This document shows, one piece after another, positions 37,178-46,633 of a stretch of DNA of 64,000 nucleotides. The DNA is from Janthinobacterium sp. 64. GTDB lineage: Bacteria > Pseudomonadota > Gammaproteobacteria > Burkholderiales > Burkholderiaceae_D. Each line of letters begins with the position of its first letter. Positions within the stretch are counted from its first letter, which is position 1. The notes beneath the pieces were generated by a model that saw nothing but the letters and a program-made list of their open reading frames with translations, searched no databases and was not told where the DNA came from. A program made the translations under genes and the position numbers. The stretch lies in NCBI RefSeq assembly GCF_002813325.1, contig NZ_PHUG01000001.1, positions 3,162,001-3,226,000 of the forward strand. Reading direction: 5' to 3'.

Positions 37178-37568
37178 ATGAATACTCCCCTTGTACCAGT
37201 GATTCTTTGCGGTGGTTCCGGCACACGCTTGTGGCCCCTGTCGCGTGAAGGCTACCCCAAACAGTTCTTGCGTTTGTCCGGCGAGACCAGCATGTTGCAG
37301 CAGACGCTGCAACGGCTGGCTGGTATTGAGGCCTTGGCGCCGGCTTTGCTGGTATGTAATGAGTCGTCGCGTTTCATTGTCGCGGAACAGTTGCGTGAGA
37401 TAGGCCTGAACGATGCCCGCATGGTGCTTGAACCGATGCGCCGCAATGCGGCACCGGCCATTGCCACGGCGGCGCTGCAAGCGATACAACAAGGTTACGG
37501 CCCAGTCAGGCAGTTATCTTGGAGAAGACGATATCGTCCGCTTTGAAGACCGCTACGGCCGTACCTGA
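37178..37568 (+). pseudogene. manC: Mannose-1-phosphate guanylyltransferase remnant
   Basis: The first about 110 codons are intact (VPVILCGGSGTRLWPLSREGYPKQF, then LEPMRRNAAPAIATAAL), covering the nucleotidyltransferase signature. From about 37500 the sequence jumps, in a different frame, to SGSYLGEDDIVRFEDRYGRT followed by a stop at 37568. That is the C-terminal end of the cupin domain. About 350 central codons are missing. The product cannot be functional; the cell would need another ManC to make GDP-mannose. Confidence 0.9.
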
Positions 37569-37645
37569 TCGAACACATACACAATATCCGCGCACGCGGC
37601 GTCGCAAGAATTCACACTGAAGTTTATAAGGTTTAGCCAGTCATC

Positions 37646-39109
37646 ATGAAACCAATCGAAGGCATCTTTGTACAGGAAGTGAAATGGTATTGCAGCAGCA
37701 GGGCAGAAAAATACTTTCTCACCTTTGCCGATGCACTTGCCCTGTTCATGGCATTCTGGCTCGCTGGCAAATGGACCCTCGATACCAGCGACTTGAACAG
37801 CTTCGGGCTGGATAGCTCGCGCCTGCTCAGCTACAGCCTGCTATCCCTGGTCACTCTGGCGATCTTCAAGTTGAAGGGTCATCATGCCAAACGTCGTCCG
37901 TACTCAAATGAAATCAAGGAACTGCTGAAGGTCACCATGGTCATGGGCCTGATCGACGCGGCCCTGGTATTCCTCGACAAGCGCGACTCCTCGCGCGAAG
38001 CACTATTGGCCACCTGGCTGCTGGTGCCATGCTTTGTCTTGCTGCTGCGCGGCATCGTCAAGTACCTGCTGATGAAAGCGGGCGGCTGGATACGCCCCAT
38101 GGTCATCATCGGCTGGGGTGACAATGCCTTGCAGACAGCGCGTGCCTTCGATGAGGAAGCGTTGATGGGCTATCGCTTGATTGCCTTCCTGATCCCCGAA
38201 GGCCAGGAGCGCTTCGAACATCACTACCTCAACCGCAACAAACAGTCCGTTCCCTGTATTTCGCTCGGTGATGATCCGGAAAAAACGCTCAAGATGCTGG
38301 GCGATCCACATGCGGTCGTCGCGCTGGAGCAAGGTGGCATTGACGCCTATCAGGGCATGATCCAGCAAGTCAGCCGTTGCGTTGCCAATATGCAGGTGGT
38401 ACCAGCCGTACGCGGCCTGCCCCTGTATGGCATGGAGGTCAACCATTTCTTTACACATGAGGTGCTACTGCTGACAATGCGCAACAACCTGGCGCGACCA
38501 GGTTTGCAACTGATCAAGCGCTGCTTTGACCTGACGATGTCGATCGCCGTGATGATCGTCGGCGCTCCCATCCTGCTGTGGATCGCAGCCAAGGTGATGG
38601 CCTCTGGCCGCCCCATCTTCTATGGCCACAAACGCGTCGGCCAGAATGGCAAGCATTTCCTCTGCTATAAATTTCGCACCATGGCCGTGAATGCCGATGT
38701 GCTGTTGAAAGAGTTACTGGAACGAGACCCGGTCGCCCGTGCCGAATGGGACCGTGATTTCAAACTGAAAAACGACCCGCGCATCACCTCGATCGGCCAC
38801 TTCTTGCGCAAGACCAGCCTGGATGAACTGCCACAGCTATGGAACGTACTGAAAGGCGAAATGAGCCTGGTAGGCCCACGTCCCGTGGTCGATGCCGAAC
38901 TGGAACGCTATGGCACACAGCTAGACTATTACCTGGAAGCCAAACCCGGTGTCACGGGTCTATGGCAAGTGAGCGGCAGGAACGATGTCAGCTATGATAC
39001 GCGCGTCTATCTCGACGCCTGGTATGTCAAGAATTGGTCTCTGTTCAGTGACATCGTCATTTTGCTGAAAACGGTCAAAGTCATCTTCAAGAAAGATGGC
39101 GCGTATTAA
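37646..39109 (+). CDS. wbaP: Undecaprenyl-phosphate galactose phosphotransferase, WbaP type
   Basis: A 487-residue membrane enzyme that transfers a hexose-1-phosphate (galactose or glucose) to undecaprenyl phosphate, the first step of polysaccharide repeat-unit synthesis. Four N-terminal hydrophobic segments (about residues 25-150) and a nucleotide-binding-like middle (VIIGWGDNALQTARAF) precede the catalytic HPT domain. That domain contains KRCFDLTMSIAVMIVGAPIL (about 288-307), CYKFRTMAVNAD, LRKTSLDELPQLWNVLKGEMSLVGPRPV and PGVTGLWQVSGR. Full length implies activity. It follows the manC remnant and precedes rfbBACD. Confidence 0.93.
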   Translation: MKPIEGIFVQEVKWYCSSRAEKYFLTFADALALFMAFWLAGKWTLDTSDLNSFGLDSSRLLSYSLLSLVTLAIFKLKGHHAKRRPYSNEIKELLKVTMVMGLIDAALVFLDKRDSSREALLATWLLVPCFVLLLRGIVKYLLMKAGGWIRPMVIIGWGDNALQTARAFDEEALMGYRLIAFLIPEGQERFEHHYLNRNKQSVPCISLGDDPEKTLKMLGDPHAVVALEQGGIDAYQGMIQQVSRCVANMQVVPAVRGLPLYGMEVNHFFTHEVLLLTMRNNLARPGLQLIKRCFDLTMSIAVMIVGAPILLWIAAKVMASGRPIFYGHKRVGQNGKHFLCYKFRTMAVNADVLLKELLERDPVARAEWDRDFKLKNDPRITSIGHFLRKTSLDELPQLWNVLKGEMSLVGPRPVVDAELERYGTQLDYYLEAKPGVTGLWQVSGRNDVSYDTRVYLDAWYVKNWSLFSDIVILLKTVKVIFKKDGAY

Positions 39110-39162
39110 CAAAAATACAGCCAAAAATTAAATAATTTGCAAGGCAAGAAAAGGATAAGAGC

Positions 39163-40242
39163 ATGATTTTAGTTACCGGCGGCGCCGGCTTCATCGGTTC
39201 AAATTTTGTACGCGATTGGCTGGCGCTAAATGATGAGCCCATCATCAACCTCGATAAACTGACCTACGCAGGCAATCTCAGCAATCTGGCCAGCCTGGAA
39301 CAAGACCCGCGGCATATCTTTGTGCGCGGCGATATTTGCGATACCGCGCATATCTCCCGCTTGCTGGCAGAGCACCAGCCGCGCGCCATCCTGCATTTTG
39401 CGGCGGAAAGCCATGTCGACCGCTCGATTCATAGCCCAGGTGAATTCATTTCGACCAACGTCAATGGCACTTTCAGCTTGCTCGAAGCCACGCGCGCCTA
39501 TTGGTCCAGCCTGACGGGCGAGGCCAAGGATGGTTTCCGTTTCCTGCACGTCTCGACCGATGAAGTCTATGGCACACTGGGTCCGCAAGATCCGCCATTC
39601 ACGGAAACGACGCCGTATGCGCCGAACAGCCCCTATTCGGCATCGAAAGCAGCCTCCGACCATCTGGTACGCGCGTATTTCCATACGTATGGCATGCCGG
39701 TGCTCACCACCAACTGCTCAAACAACTATGGTTCTTTCCATTTTCCGGAAAAACTGATTCCCCTCATCATCAGCAACGCCCGTGCCGGCAAGCCTTTACC
39801 TATCTATGGCGACGGCATGCAAGTGCGCGACTGGCTGTATGTGGGCGACCATTGCTCGGCGATTCGTCGCGTGCTGGAAGCGGGACGTCCGGGCGAGGTC
39901 TACAACGTGGGCGGCTGGAATGAAATGGCCAATCTGGAAGTTGTGCATACCCTGTGCGACATCCTCGATACGCTCGATCCGAAGGCTTCTGGCAGCTATC
40001 GCGAACAAATCACGTATGTGCAGGATCGCCCAGGCCATGACCGCCGCTACGCCATCGACGCGCGCAAGATCGAGCGCGAACTGGGCTGGAAGCCGGCAGA
40101 GACCTTCGCCACGGGCATACGCAAGACCGTCCAGTGGTACCTGGACAACCAGGCCTGGGTACGCGACGTGCAATCGGGCGACTACTTGAAGTGGGTAGAA
40201 AAAAACTATGCGGCACGCGATGCGGCAAAGGAAGCAATCTGA
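39163..40242 (+). CDS. rfbB: dTDP-glucose 4,6-dehydratase
   Basis: A 359-residue NAD-dependent SDR enzyme, second step of dTDP-L-rhamnose synthesis. Seen: [17 protein letters not shown] at the N-terminus, [12 protein letters not shown] (about residues 81-92), STDEVYGTL, active-site [16 protein letters not shown] with Tyr and Lys, and [17 protein letters not shown]. Its TGA overlaps the ATG of rfbA (TGATG), so translation is coupled in the rfbBACD operon. Confidence 0.96.
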   Translation: MILVTGGAGFIGSNFVRDWLALNDEPIINLDKLTYAGNLSNLASLEQDPRHIFVRGDICDTAHISRLLAEHQPRAILHFAAESHVDRSIHSPGEFISTNVNGTFSLLEATRAYWSSLTGEAKDGFRFLHVSTDEVYGTLGPQDPPFTETTPYAPNSPYSASKAASDHLVRAYFHTYGMPVLTTNCSNNYGSFHFPEKLIPLIISNARAGKPLPIYGDGMQVRDWLYVGDHCSAIRRVLEAGRPGEVYNVGGWNEMANLEVVHTLCDILDTLDPKASGSYREQITYVQDRPGHDRRYAIDARKIERELGWKPAETFATGIRKTVQWYLDNQAWVRDVQSGDYLKWVEKNYAARDAAKEAI

Positions 40243-41135
40243 TGAGCGCAGCGATCGAACGCAAAGGCATCATCCTGGCCGGTGGTTCAGGCACGCGCCT
40301 GTATCCCGTCACCATGGCCGTGTCGAAGCAGCTGCTGCCCGTGTATGACAAGCCGATGATTTACTATCCGCTGACCACCCTGATGCTGGCCGGCATACGC
40401 GATATCTTGATCATCTCTACGCCGCAAGACACGCCGCGGTTCCAGGAGTTGCTCGGTGATGGCAGCCAATGGGGCATCAAGCTCAGCTACGCCGTGCAGC
40501 CCACGCCTGACGGCCTGGCGCAAGCCTTCATCATTGGCCGTGAATTCGTCGGCGACGCGCCATCTGCGCTTATTTTAGGCGACAACATTTATTACGGTAA
40601 CGACTTCGAATCGCAATTGCGTGAAGCCTCCGCACGCACCAGCGGCTCCACCGTCTTCGCCTACCATGTCACCGATCCGGAACGCTATGGCGTGGTCGAC
40701 TTCGACGCACAGCGGCGCGCCGTCAGCATCGAAGAAAAACCGCTCAAGCCAAAATCGAACTACGCTGTCACCGGCCTGTATTTCTACGATAGCCAGGTGT
40801 GCGACATCGCCGCCGGCATCGCTCCGTCACCACGTGGCGAGCTGGAAATCACCGATGTCAACCGCATTTATCTGGAACGCGGCCAGCTGAACGTCGAACT
40901 GATGGGCCGCGGCATGGCCTGGCTCGATACCGGCACGCATGAATCGTTGCTGGAAGCGGGCCAATTCATCGCCACCATCGAGAACCGCCAAGGCTTAAAA
41001 GTTGCCTGCCCAGAAGAAATCGCCTACCGTCGCGGCTACATCGACGCCGCCAAACTCGAAGCATTGGCGCAACCCTTGAAAAAGAACGCCTACGGTCAAT
41101 ACCTGCTGCGCCTGCTCGAAGAAAAAATATACTAA
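40242..41135 (+). CDS. rfbA: Glucose-1-phosphate thymidylyltransferase
   Basis: A 297-residue enzyme making dTDP-glucose from dTTP and glucose-1-phosphate, first step of the rhamnose pathway. The nucleotide-binding signature [16 protein letters not shown] is near the N-terminus, with [27 protein letters not shown] and a C-terminal allosteric region. [10 protein letters not shown] at 40242 overlaps the rfbB stop by one base. Confidence 0.96.
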   Translation: MSAAIERKGIILAGGSGTRLYPVTMAVSKQLLPVYDKPMIYYPLTTLMLAGIRDILIISTPQDTPRFQELLGDGSQWGIKLSYAVQPTPDGLAQAFIIGREFVGDAPSALILGDNIYYGNDFESQLREASARTSGSTVFAYHVTDPERYGVVDFDAQRRAVSIEEKPLKPKSNYAVTGLYFYDSQVCDIAAGIAPSPRGELEITDVNRIYLERGQLNVELMGRGMAWLDTGTHESLLEAGQFIATIENRQGLKVACPEEIAYRRGYIDAAKLEALAQPLKKNAYGQYLLRLLEEKIY

Positions 41136-41158
41136 AGCCTGAACGGCTCATCCATACC

Positions 41159-41704
41159 ATGCAAATTCAAACCACAGCAATTCCGGACGTCCTGATCATC
41201 GAGCCTACTGTCTTTGGCGATGATCGCGGTTTTTTCTATGAGAGTTTTAACCAGAAACGCTTTACCGAACTGACTGGCATCACGCGCGATTTCGTGCAGG
41301 ACAACCACTCCAAATCCGCCAAGGGCGTGTTGCGCGGCCTGCACTACCAAATCCAGCAGCCACAAGGCAAGCTGGTGCGCGTCACCGCTGGCGAAGTCTT
41401 CGACGTCGTCGTTGACCTGCGTAAAAGTTCGCCAACTTTCGGCAAGTGGACCGGCGTAGTCCTGTCGGCCGCCAACAAACGCCAGTTATGGATACCTGAA
41501 GGTTTCGCCCACGGCTTCGTGGTGACCAGCGAAAGCGCAGAGTTCCTGTACAAGACCACCGACTATTGGGCGCCGGAATTCGAACGCAGCATCCTGTGGA
41601 ATGACCCGGCGATCGGCATCGACTGGCCGCTGGACGGCGAACCGTTACTGTCAGGCAAGGACAAAGTCGGCACATTGCTGGCCAATGCCGACGTCTTCGC
41701 CTGA
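41159..41704 (+). CDS. rfbC: dTDP-4-dehydrorhamnose 3,5-epimerase
   Basis: A 181-residue cupin-fold epimerase, third step of dTDP-L-rhamnose synthesis. Seen: the active-site His in VLRGLHYQIQQPQGKLVRV (about residues 60-78), DVVVDLRKSSPTFGKW with the catalytic acid, and IPEGFAHGFVV. It follows rfbA by 23 bp. Confidence 0.96.
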   Translation: MQIQTTAIPDVLIIEPTVFGDDRGFFYESFNQKRFTELTGITRDFVQDNHSKSAKGVLRGLHYQIQQPQGKLVRVTAGEVFDVVVDLRKSSPTFGKWTGVVLSAANKRQLWIPEGFAHGFVVTSESAEFLYKTTDYWAPEFERSILWNDPAIGIDWPLDGEPLLSGKDKVGTLLANADVFA

Positions 41705-41744
41705 GCACTGCAACACTGCCACTCCCCCCTTCATGGAAACAAAT

Positions 41745-42617
41745 ATGAGCCGTATCTTAATTACAGGAAAAAACGGCCAGGTCGGCTACGAACTGGAACG
41801 CAGCCTGCAAGGTCTGGGAGAGATCATCGCGCTAGACCGCAGCCAGATAGACCTGGCCGACCTGGACCAGGTGCGCGACGTAATCCGCCGCATCAAGCCG
41901 ACCCTGATCGTCAATCCGGCCGCCTACACCGCTGTCGACAAGGCCGAGAGCGAGCCTGAACTGGCAATGCGCATCAACGGTGAAGCGCCGGGCGTGATGG
42001 CGGAGGAGGCGAAAAAACTGGGTGCCGCGATGATCCATTACAGCACCGACTACGTGTTTGATGGCTCGAAAGATGGGCCCTACGTCGAAACCGATCCGAC
42101 CTGCCCGATCAATGTCTACGGCAGCAGCAAGCTGGCCGGGGAACAGGCGATCCAGGCCACAGGCATCCCGCACCTGATCTTGCGCACCAGCTGGGTCTAT
42201 AGCACACATGGCAAGAACTTTCTGTTGACCATGCTGCGCCTGGCAAAGGAGCGCGAAGAACTAAGTATCGTATCCGATCAGTTCGGCGCACCGACGTGGA
42301 GTCGTACCATCGCCGATACCACGGCGCATATCGTGGCGCAAAGCCTGACGGCAAGCGACCAGCAAGCATGGTGGCAGGCACGCTCCGGTCTGTATCATTT
42401 GACGGCGCAAGGAAGGACCAGCTGGTTCGGTTTTACCGAAGCGATCATGGCCCATGCGTCAGTGGATAAGAAACCACGTTTGAATGCGATAGAGGCCAAA
42501 AACTATCCGGTGCCTGCGAAACGTCCCACCAATTCGGTGCTGTCCTCAAAACGCCTGATGGAAACTTTTTGTGGGCTACCACAGTGGCAAAGTACCTTGA
42601 CATTGTGCCTAGGATAA
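41745..42617 (+). CDS. rfbD: dTDP-4-dehydrorhamnose reductase
   Basis: A 290-residue NADPH-dependent SDR that completes dTDP-L-rhamnose. Seen: ILITGKNGQVGYELERSL (about residues 3-20), NPAAYTAVDKAESE, YSTDYVFDGSKDGPYVE and NVYGSSKLAGEQ with Tyr and Lys. The ATG at 41745 has GGA 9 nt upstream; an ATG at 41733 is an alternative. It is the last gene of rfbBACD. A decayed IS follows within 60 bp. Confidence 0.94.
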   Translation: MSRILITGKNGQVGYELERSLQGLGEIIALDRSQIDLADLDQVRDVIRRIKPTLIVNPAAYTAVDKAESEPELAMRINGEAPGVMAEEAKKLGAAMIHYSTDYVFDGSKDGPYVETDPTCPINVYGSSKLAGEQAIQATGIPHLILRTSWVYSTHGKNFLLTMLRLAKEREELSIVSDQFGAPTWSRTIADTTAHIVAQSLTASDQQAWWQARSGLYHLTAQGRTSWFGFTEAIMAHASVDKKPRLNAIEAKNYPVPAKRPTNSVLSSKRLMETFCGLPQWQSTLTLCLG

Positions 42618-42670
42618 CTGATTAAAGCTGAATTTTTCGTCAAACGCATCTATAACTGTCAAGCCCTCCC

Positions 42671-43010
42671 CCGGTGTCAGAATGGTTGTCGCTCCGATAG
42701 GTTTAGTAAACTTGGGGGCGTTGACTGGAGCATGAATTGGCACGATACGGACAAGAATTTAAAGACAGGGCGGTGGCGAGACTGCTGCCGCCAGAGAGCG
42801 CATCGATCAAAGATGTGGCCAACGAAATCGGTGTGGGCGCGTCGACGTTGGAGCGCTGGTGTAGTGAGGCATTGTCCCAGCCAGGCCGCGAGCGAATCTG
42901 GACGGGGGCGGCGCGCTTCGATGCCGTGTTGGGCACAGCAGCGATGGACGAGGCAGCAAGAGCGCCTGGTGCCGCGCCAACGGAGTCTATCCACAAGAGC
43001 TGGCGGTATC
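42671..43010 (+). mobile_element. Truncated left end of an IS3-family element
   Basis: This 340-bp copy begins CCGGTGTCAGAATGG and carries the first part of orfA (from TTG 42737), nearly identical to the adjacent copy at 43013. It has a one-base deletion in GAGGC(C)AGCAAGAG that shifts the frame, and it stops abruptly at TGGCGGTAT, where the second copy begins. Confidence 0.88.
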
Positions 43011-43078
43011 CCCCGGTGTCAGAATGGTTGTCGCTCCGATAGGTTTGGTAAACTTGGGGGCGTTGACTGGAGCATGAA

Positions 43079-43558
43079 TTGGCACGATATGGACAAGAAT
43101 TTAAAGAGAGGGCGGTGGCGAGACTGCTGCCGCCAGAGAGCGCATCGATCAAAGATGTGGCCAACGAAATCGGTGTGGGCGCGTCGACGTTGGAGCGCTG
43201 GCGTAGTGAGGCATTGTCCCAGCCAGGCCGCGAGCGAATCTGGACGGGGGCGGCGCGCTTCGATGCCGTGTTGAGCACAGCAGCGATGGACGAGGCCAGC
43301 AAGAGCGCCTGGTGCCGCGCCAACGGCGTCTATCCGCAAGAGCTGGCGGTATGGCGCGAGAATGCGATGTCTGCCTTGTCCGGTGACGCGGTACCACGCA
43401 CCAGCGCCCAGGAGGCGAAGCAGGACCGGCGCAAGATCAAGGAACTCGAGCGCGAGATCCGTCGCAAAGACAAGGCGCTTGCCGAGACCGCAACGCTGCT
43501 GGTGCTGTCAAAAAAAGTCGCGGCGATCTTCAACAGGGACATGGGCGAGGACGAATGA
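43079..43558 (+). CDS. IS3-family OrfA-like transposase subunit
   Basis: A 159-residue protein beginning (TTG start) LARYGQEFKERAVARLLPP. Its helix-turn-helix is SIKDVANEIGVGASTLERWRSEAL (about residues 23-46). A charged coiled-coil end (DRRKIKELEREIRRKDKALAETATLLVLSKKVAAIF) resembles the join region in this IS3 subgroup. It ends ATGA, overlapping the expected orfB start. Confidence 0.82.
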   Translation: MARYGQEFKERAVARLLPPESASIKDVANEIGVGASTLERWRSEALSQPGRERIWTGAARFDAVLSTAAMDEASKSAWCRANGVYPQELAVWRENAMSALSGDAVPRTSAQEAKQDRRKIKELEREIRRKDKALAETATLLVLSKKVAAIFNRDMGEDE

Positions 43559-44632
43559 TCGGCCTCGAAGATCGCCAACGCATAGCCCAGGATATCGGCA
43601 GGAGCAAGGCTGTACAAGGCCTGCGCGGTCGCTGGCATCGATGTGCGGACACTGTAACGCTGGCAGGTGGGTAACGGACTGGTCGCCGGCGACTTGCGGC
43701 CATTTGCGGTGCGCCCCACGCCTGCGCACGCGCTCAGCACCGACGAGCGCGCACAGGTGCTGCAGGTGGCCAACGAGGCCCGTTTCGCCGATGTCCCGCC
43801 GGCGCGGATCGTGCCCATTCTGGCCGATGAAGGTGTGTATGTTGCGAGCGAATCGACCTTCAGCCGCTTACTGCGCGCTGCTGGTCAAGCGACGTACCGG
43901 GGGCCCGCCAAAACGCCACGCAAGACACGCCCGCCCACGACCCATGTCGCCACAGCGCCGCGCCAGGTCTGGTGCTGGGACATGACTTACCTGCCCGCCA
44001 ATATCGCCTGCCGCTGGTTCTACCTGTACCTGATTCTGGACCTGTACAGTCGTAAAATCGTTGGCTGGGAGGTTCATGGCGAGGACGATGCCGATCATGC
44101 CGCGCATCTAGTTCGCCGTACCGCGTTCGCCGAGGGGATTGCTGCCAACGCCAACAAGCCGGTGCTCCATGGCGACAATGGCGCCACGCTCAAGGCGACG
44201 ACGGTGCTGGCGATGCTGCATTGGCTGGGGGTGAAGCCGTCGTACTCGCGGCCGCGCGTCAGTGACGACAATGCGTTCGCCGAGGCGTTGTTCCGCACTG
44301 CGAAGTATCGACCGGAGTTTCCTGCCGACGGCTTCACTGACCTCGACGCCGCACGGGCATGGACCATACGCTTCACCCACTGGTACAACTTTGAACACAA
44401 GCATAGCGGTATCCAGTACGTCAGCCCGGCACAGCGCCACGCCGGTGGCGATCATGCAATCTTGGAGGCGAGGCACGCAGTGTATCTGGCCGCTCGGCAG
44501 CGCAACCCGGCGCGCTGGTCGGGGAATACTCGCAACTGGACACCTGTAGGCCCGGTGACTCTCAACCCTGAACGAGACAGCGCTGTGGATCTGGCCGCCA
44601 CCGTGGAAGGAGTAAGTCAAAAAGCTGCATGA
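43555..44632 (+). pseudogene. IS3-family OrfB transposase, disrupted near its start
   Basis: From the ATG at 43555 (MIGLEDRQRIAQDI) the frame is lost by a small indel near 43595. In the corrected frame (AGARLYKACAVAGIDVRTL) a TAA stop occurs at 43655-43657. After that the reading frame is open to 44632 and keeps the DDE core: WDMTYLPANIACRWFYLYLILDLYSRKIVGWEV, VLHGDNGATLKA and SDDNAFAEALFRTAKYRPEFP. Without suppression the transposase cannot be made in full, so the element is probably dead. Confidence 0.85.
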
Positions 44633-44853
44633 GTCGGGCGACAACTACCTTGACATTCACCGGAGTGGTGCGGGCTTGGCTGTGAAGGGCTTGGCTCATG
44701 GCGCTGGTAGTTAGGTGCAGGATTCAACAGTGTACTCAAAAGCAACCTAGCTCTGAAAAATGGCAGGCTGCGAGTTGGAATATGATCACCCATATCTAAA
44801 CAACTAGACCACAGCAATAGAACGACATCACATAATTATCCGGCCGCTTATCA

Positions 44854-45621
44854 CTACTGTTTAAAATAATAAAGTAAAGATTCCTTCTGATATTTCTTGC
44901 TTGCACTATCTGCATCAGTCATCGCGCGAAACCAAAGTTGTGCCAACGCTTTCTGTCCAAGTTCATTGAAACTACATTGATCCGAACGATATACTGAACC
45001 AAGTGCACCAATCTCCGGCCCAGGAAATCGATTAATCAAAGGAGCCCATAGGGGGAAGGATACCTCCTGCTCTCCGGTTGCCCCTTCACAACTTACACTT
45101 AGCCCGATAATCCATTTGTCGATCTTAGTATTTAGACTTATCGACCTTATCACTCCCCGAACATCACTAATGTAGTTCGACTGAGGAAATTTGGCACCGA
45201 TAAGTCTCCCCTGCCATAATGCATAATCGAATTTTATATTTTTTAAATTTGCAGTATCAAGGGCCAATTTCAACTTCTGATGGGCACGACCTCCCACAAG
45301 CCAATCACGTACATTTGTCCCTGCTTTACCGATTGGCATGAAAATCACACGATCTGCCATACGTAATTTGATCATTTCCTGCCCTAACGGAAGTAAAATA
45401 TTACCTTCCATACAATCGGCCCAAAGAAATGGAGACTGTGCAGAAATTTCTCGTCCATTTAAGCCGATTTGATAAACTCCTTTTATTTCGCTAAATAAAT
45501 CAACCTTACAGTTTTCTGGTGCACTTTCCTGTATTACCAATATATAAACATCCCGAGCATTTGCTGATCCAACTAGCAATAATAATACTGTTACAATAAA
45601 AAATTTAACAACCAATAACAT
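44854..45621 (-). CDS. SGNH-esterase-like exported protein with altered active site
   Basis: A 255-residue protein with a signal peptide (MLLVVKFFIVTVLLLLVGSANA). It is clearly paralogous to the product at 46634-47404: shared FMPIGxxGTxVxDW, SPFLWADC/DPFEWADC and a C-terminal LGQ block. The nucleophile block reads VIQES instead of VIGQS, the WHQGSSN block has become WQGRLIG, and the catalytic DxxH (DDCH in the paralog) is DQCS. The catalytic His and oxyanion Asn are therefore lost, and it is probably a binding protein or dead enzyme. It overlaps the acyltransferase gene by 17 bp. Confidence 0.8.
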   Translation of the reverse strand: MLLVVKFFIVTVLLLLVGSANARDVYILVIQESAPENCKVDLFSEIKGVYQIGLNGREISAQSPFLWADCMEGNILLPLGQEMIKLRMADRVIFMPIGKAGTNVRDWLVGGRAHQKLKLALDTANLKNIKFDYALWQGRLIGAKFPQSNYISDVRGVIRSISLNTKIDKWIIGLSVSCEGATGEQEVSFPLWAPLINRFPGPEIGALGSVYRSDQCSFNELGQKALAQLWFRAMTDADSASKKYQKESLLYYFKQ

Positions 45622-46618
45622 AGCGGCTCCATTTCTTCAATATTCTCTTCGCAAAAAAAACGATAACAATAGAAACAAAAATAACGACGCCGATTTCTGA
45701 AAGTGCTTTCACAATTGGATCACAATAATTTATATTTTTTGACATTTTATTAAAAAATGAACTCATAAATCCATGAACAAAGAACAAGCCAAAACTAATT
45801 TTCGAAAAATATCCAAACACATTATTTTCACGGTCAAAAAACTGCTCAAATAAGAAAAATATCGCAACAAGTAAAGCTAGTTTGCCCAGCACGATATAAT
45901 TCAACTTTCCAAAACCATTAAAGAAGCTGTTTGGCATACTTTCAAACCCAGGAAAAAAAATACCAAAGACGAAGAAAGAAAAAAATGCGATAGCGATAAT
46001 TTTCTTCTTTGTCGATGTTTTTAATTTTTCTAGCAACACAGCATCTTTTGCAGCAACAATACCTAGTAAATAAAAACCAAAAAAATGCAAAAATGACAGC
46101 ATCGCATTTGTGTTATATATCGGACGTGAAGAAAAAATACTAAAAATCAAACTAAAAACACTAACATAATATAAAAATTTCGACTTTGATAAAATTATAA
46201 AAATTGGAGTCAAAAGAAAAAATAATGTAATCATCGGAATAAACCACATAGGGCCGACGATAACGCCCCCAGACATCAATGACCAAAAAACATATTGTGA
46301 CGGAGTCAAACCATAGAGAATATGCTGCGAAGAATATATTCCATATAATATTACAGGGATAGAAAGAATGATATATGGCAATAGTACATACTTTCCTTTT
46401 TTAACGACATAACTCCAATAGTTAAATTTATTTACTTCAAGATAATAAAAAAGGTATCCTGAAATAAATACAAACCAGGTTGTTGCATCTCCAACAATAT
46501 AGTAAAAATAATCACCACCCATCCCGATTTTTTGAATCGACATAACATGAGATAGCATAACAAAAATTATTGCGACTCCACGAAAATTCTCCAGCGAATA
46601 TCTAAACTTCGACCTCAT
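45605..46618 (-). CDS. Acyltransferase family 3 membrane protein
   Basis: A 337-residue multi-pass membrane protein with about ten hydrophobic segments. The N-terminus SLENFRGVAIIFVMLSHVMS carries the R...H pattern of AT3 acyltransferases (RGVAI and the catalytic-type His in SHV). These enzymes O-acetylate sugars of O-antigens and exopolysaccharides. The gene is very AT-rich. It lies between two SGNH-like genes, a pairing that suggests O-acetyl decoration. The acceptor sugar is unknown. Confidence 0.88.
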   Translation of the reverse strand: MRSKFRYSLENFRGVAIIFVMLSHVMSIQKIGMGGDYFYYIVGDATTWFVFISGYLFYYLEVNKFNYWSYVVKKGKYVLLPYIILSIPVILYGIYSSQHILYGLTPSQYVFWSLMSGGVIVGPMWFIPMITLFFLLTPIFIILSKSKFLYYVSVFSLIFSIFSSRPIYNTNAMLSFLHFFGFYLLGIVAAKDAVLLEKLKTSTKKKIIAIAFFSFFVFGIFFPGFESMPNSFFNGFGKLNYIVLGKLALLVAIFFLFEQFFDRENNVFGYFSKISFGLFFVHGFMSSFFNKMSKNINYCDPIVKALSEIGVVIFVSIVIVFFAKRILKKWSRYVIGC

Positions 46619-46633
46619 ATTATCTAATCTATC

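Larger units (their letters stand above)
43013..44663 (+). mobile_element. IS3-family insertion sequence with decayed orfB
   Basis: Left end CCGGTGTCAGAATGGTTGTC. The right end read inward is CCGGTGAATGTCAAGGTAGT, with GTTGTCGC shared between both ends. It carries orfA (intact) and orfB (frameshift and stop near its start). The duplicated, truncated copy immediately to the left makes a partial tandem. I could not settle a target duplication. Confidence 0.82.
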
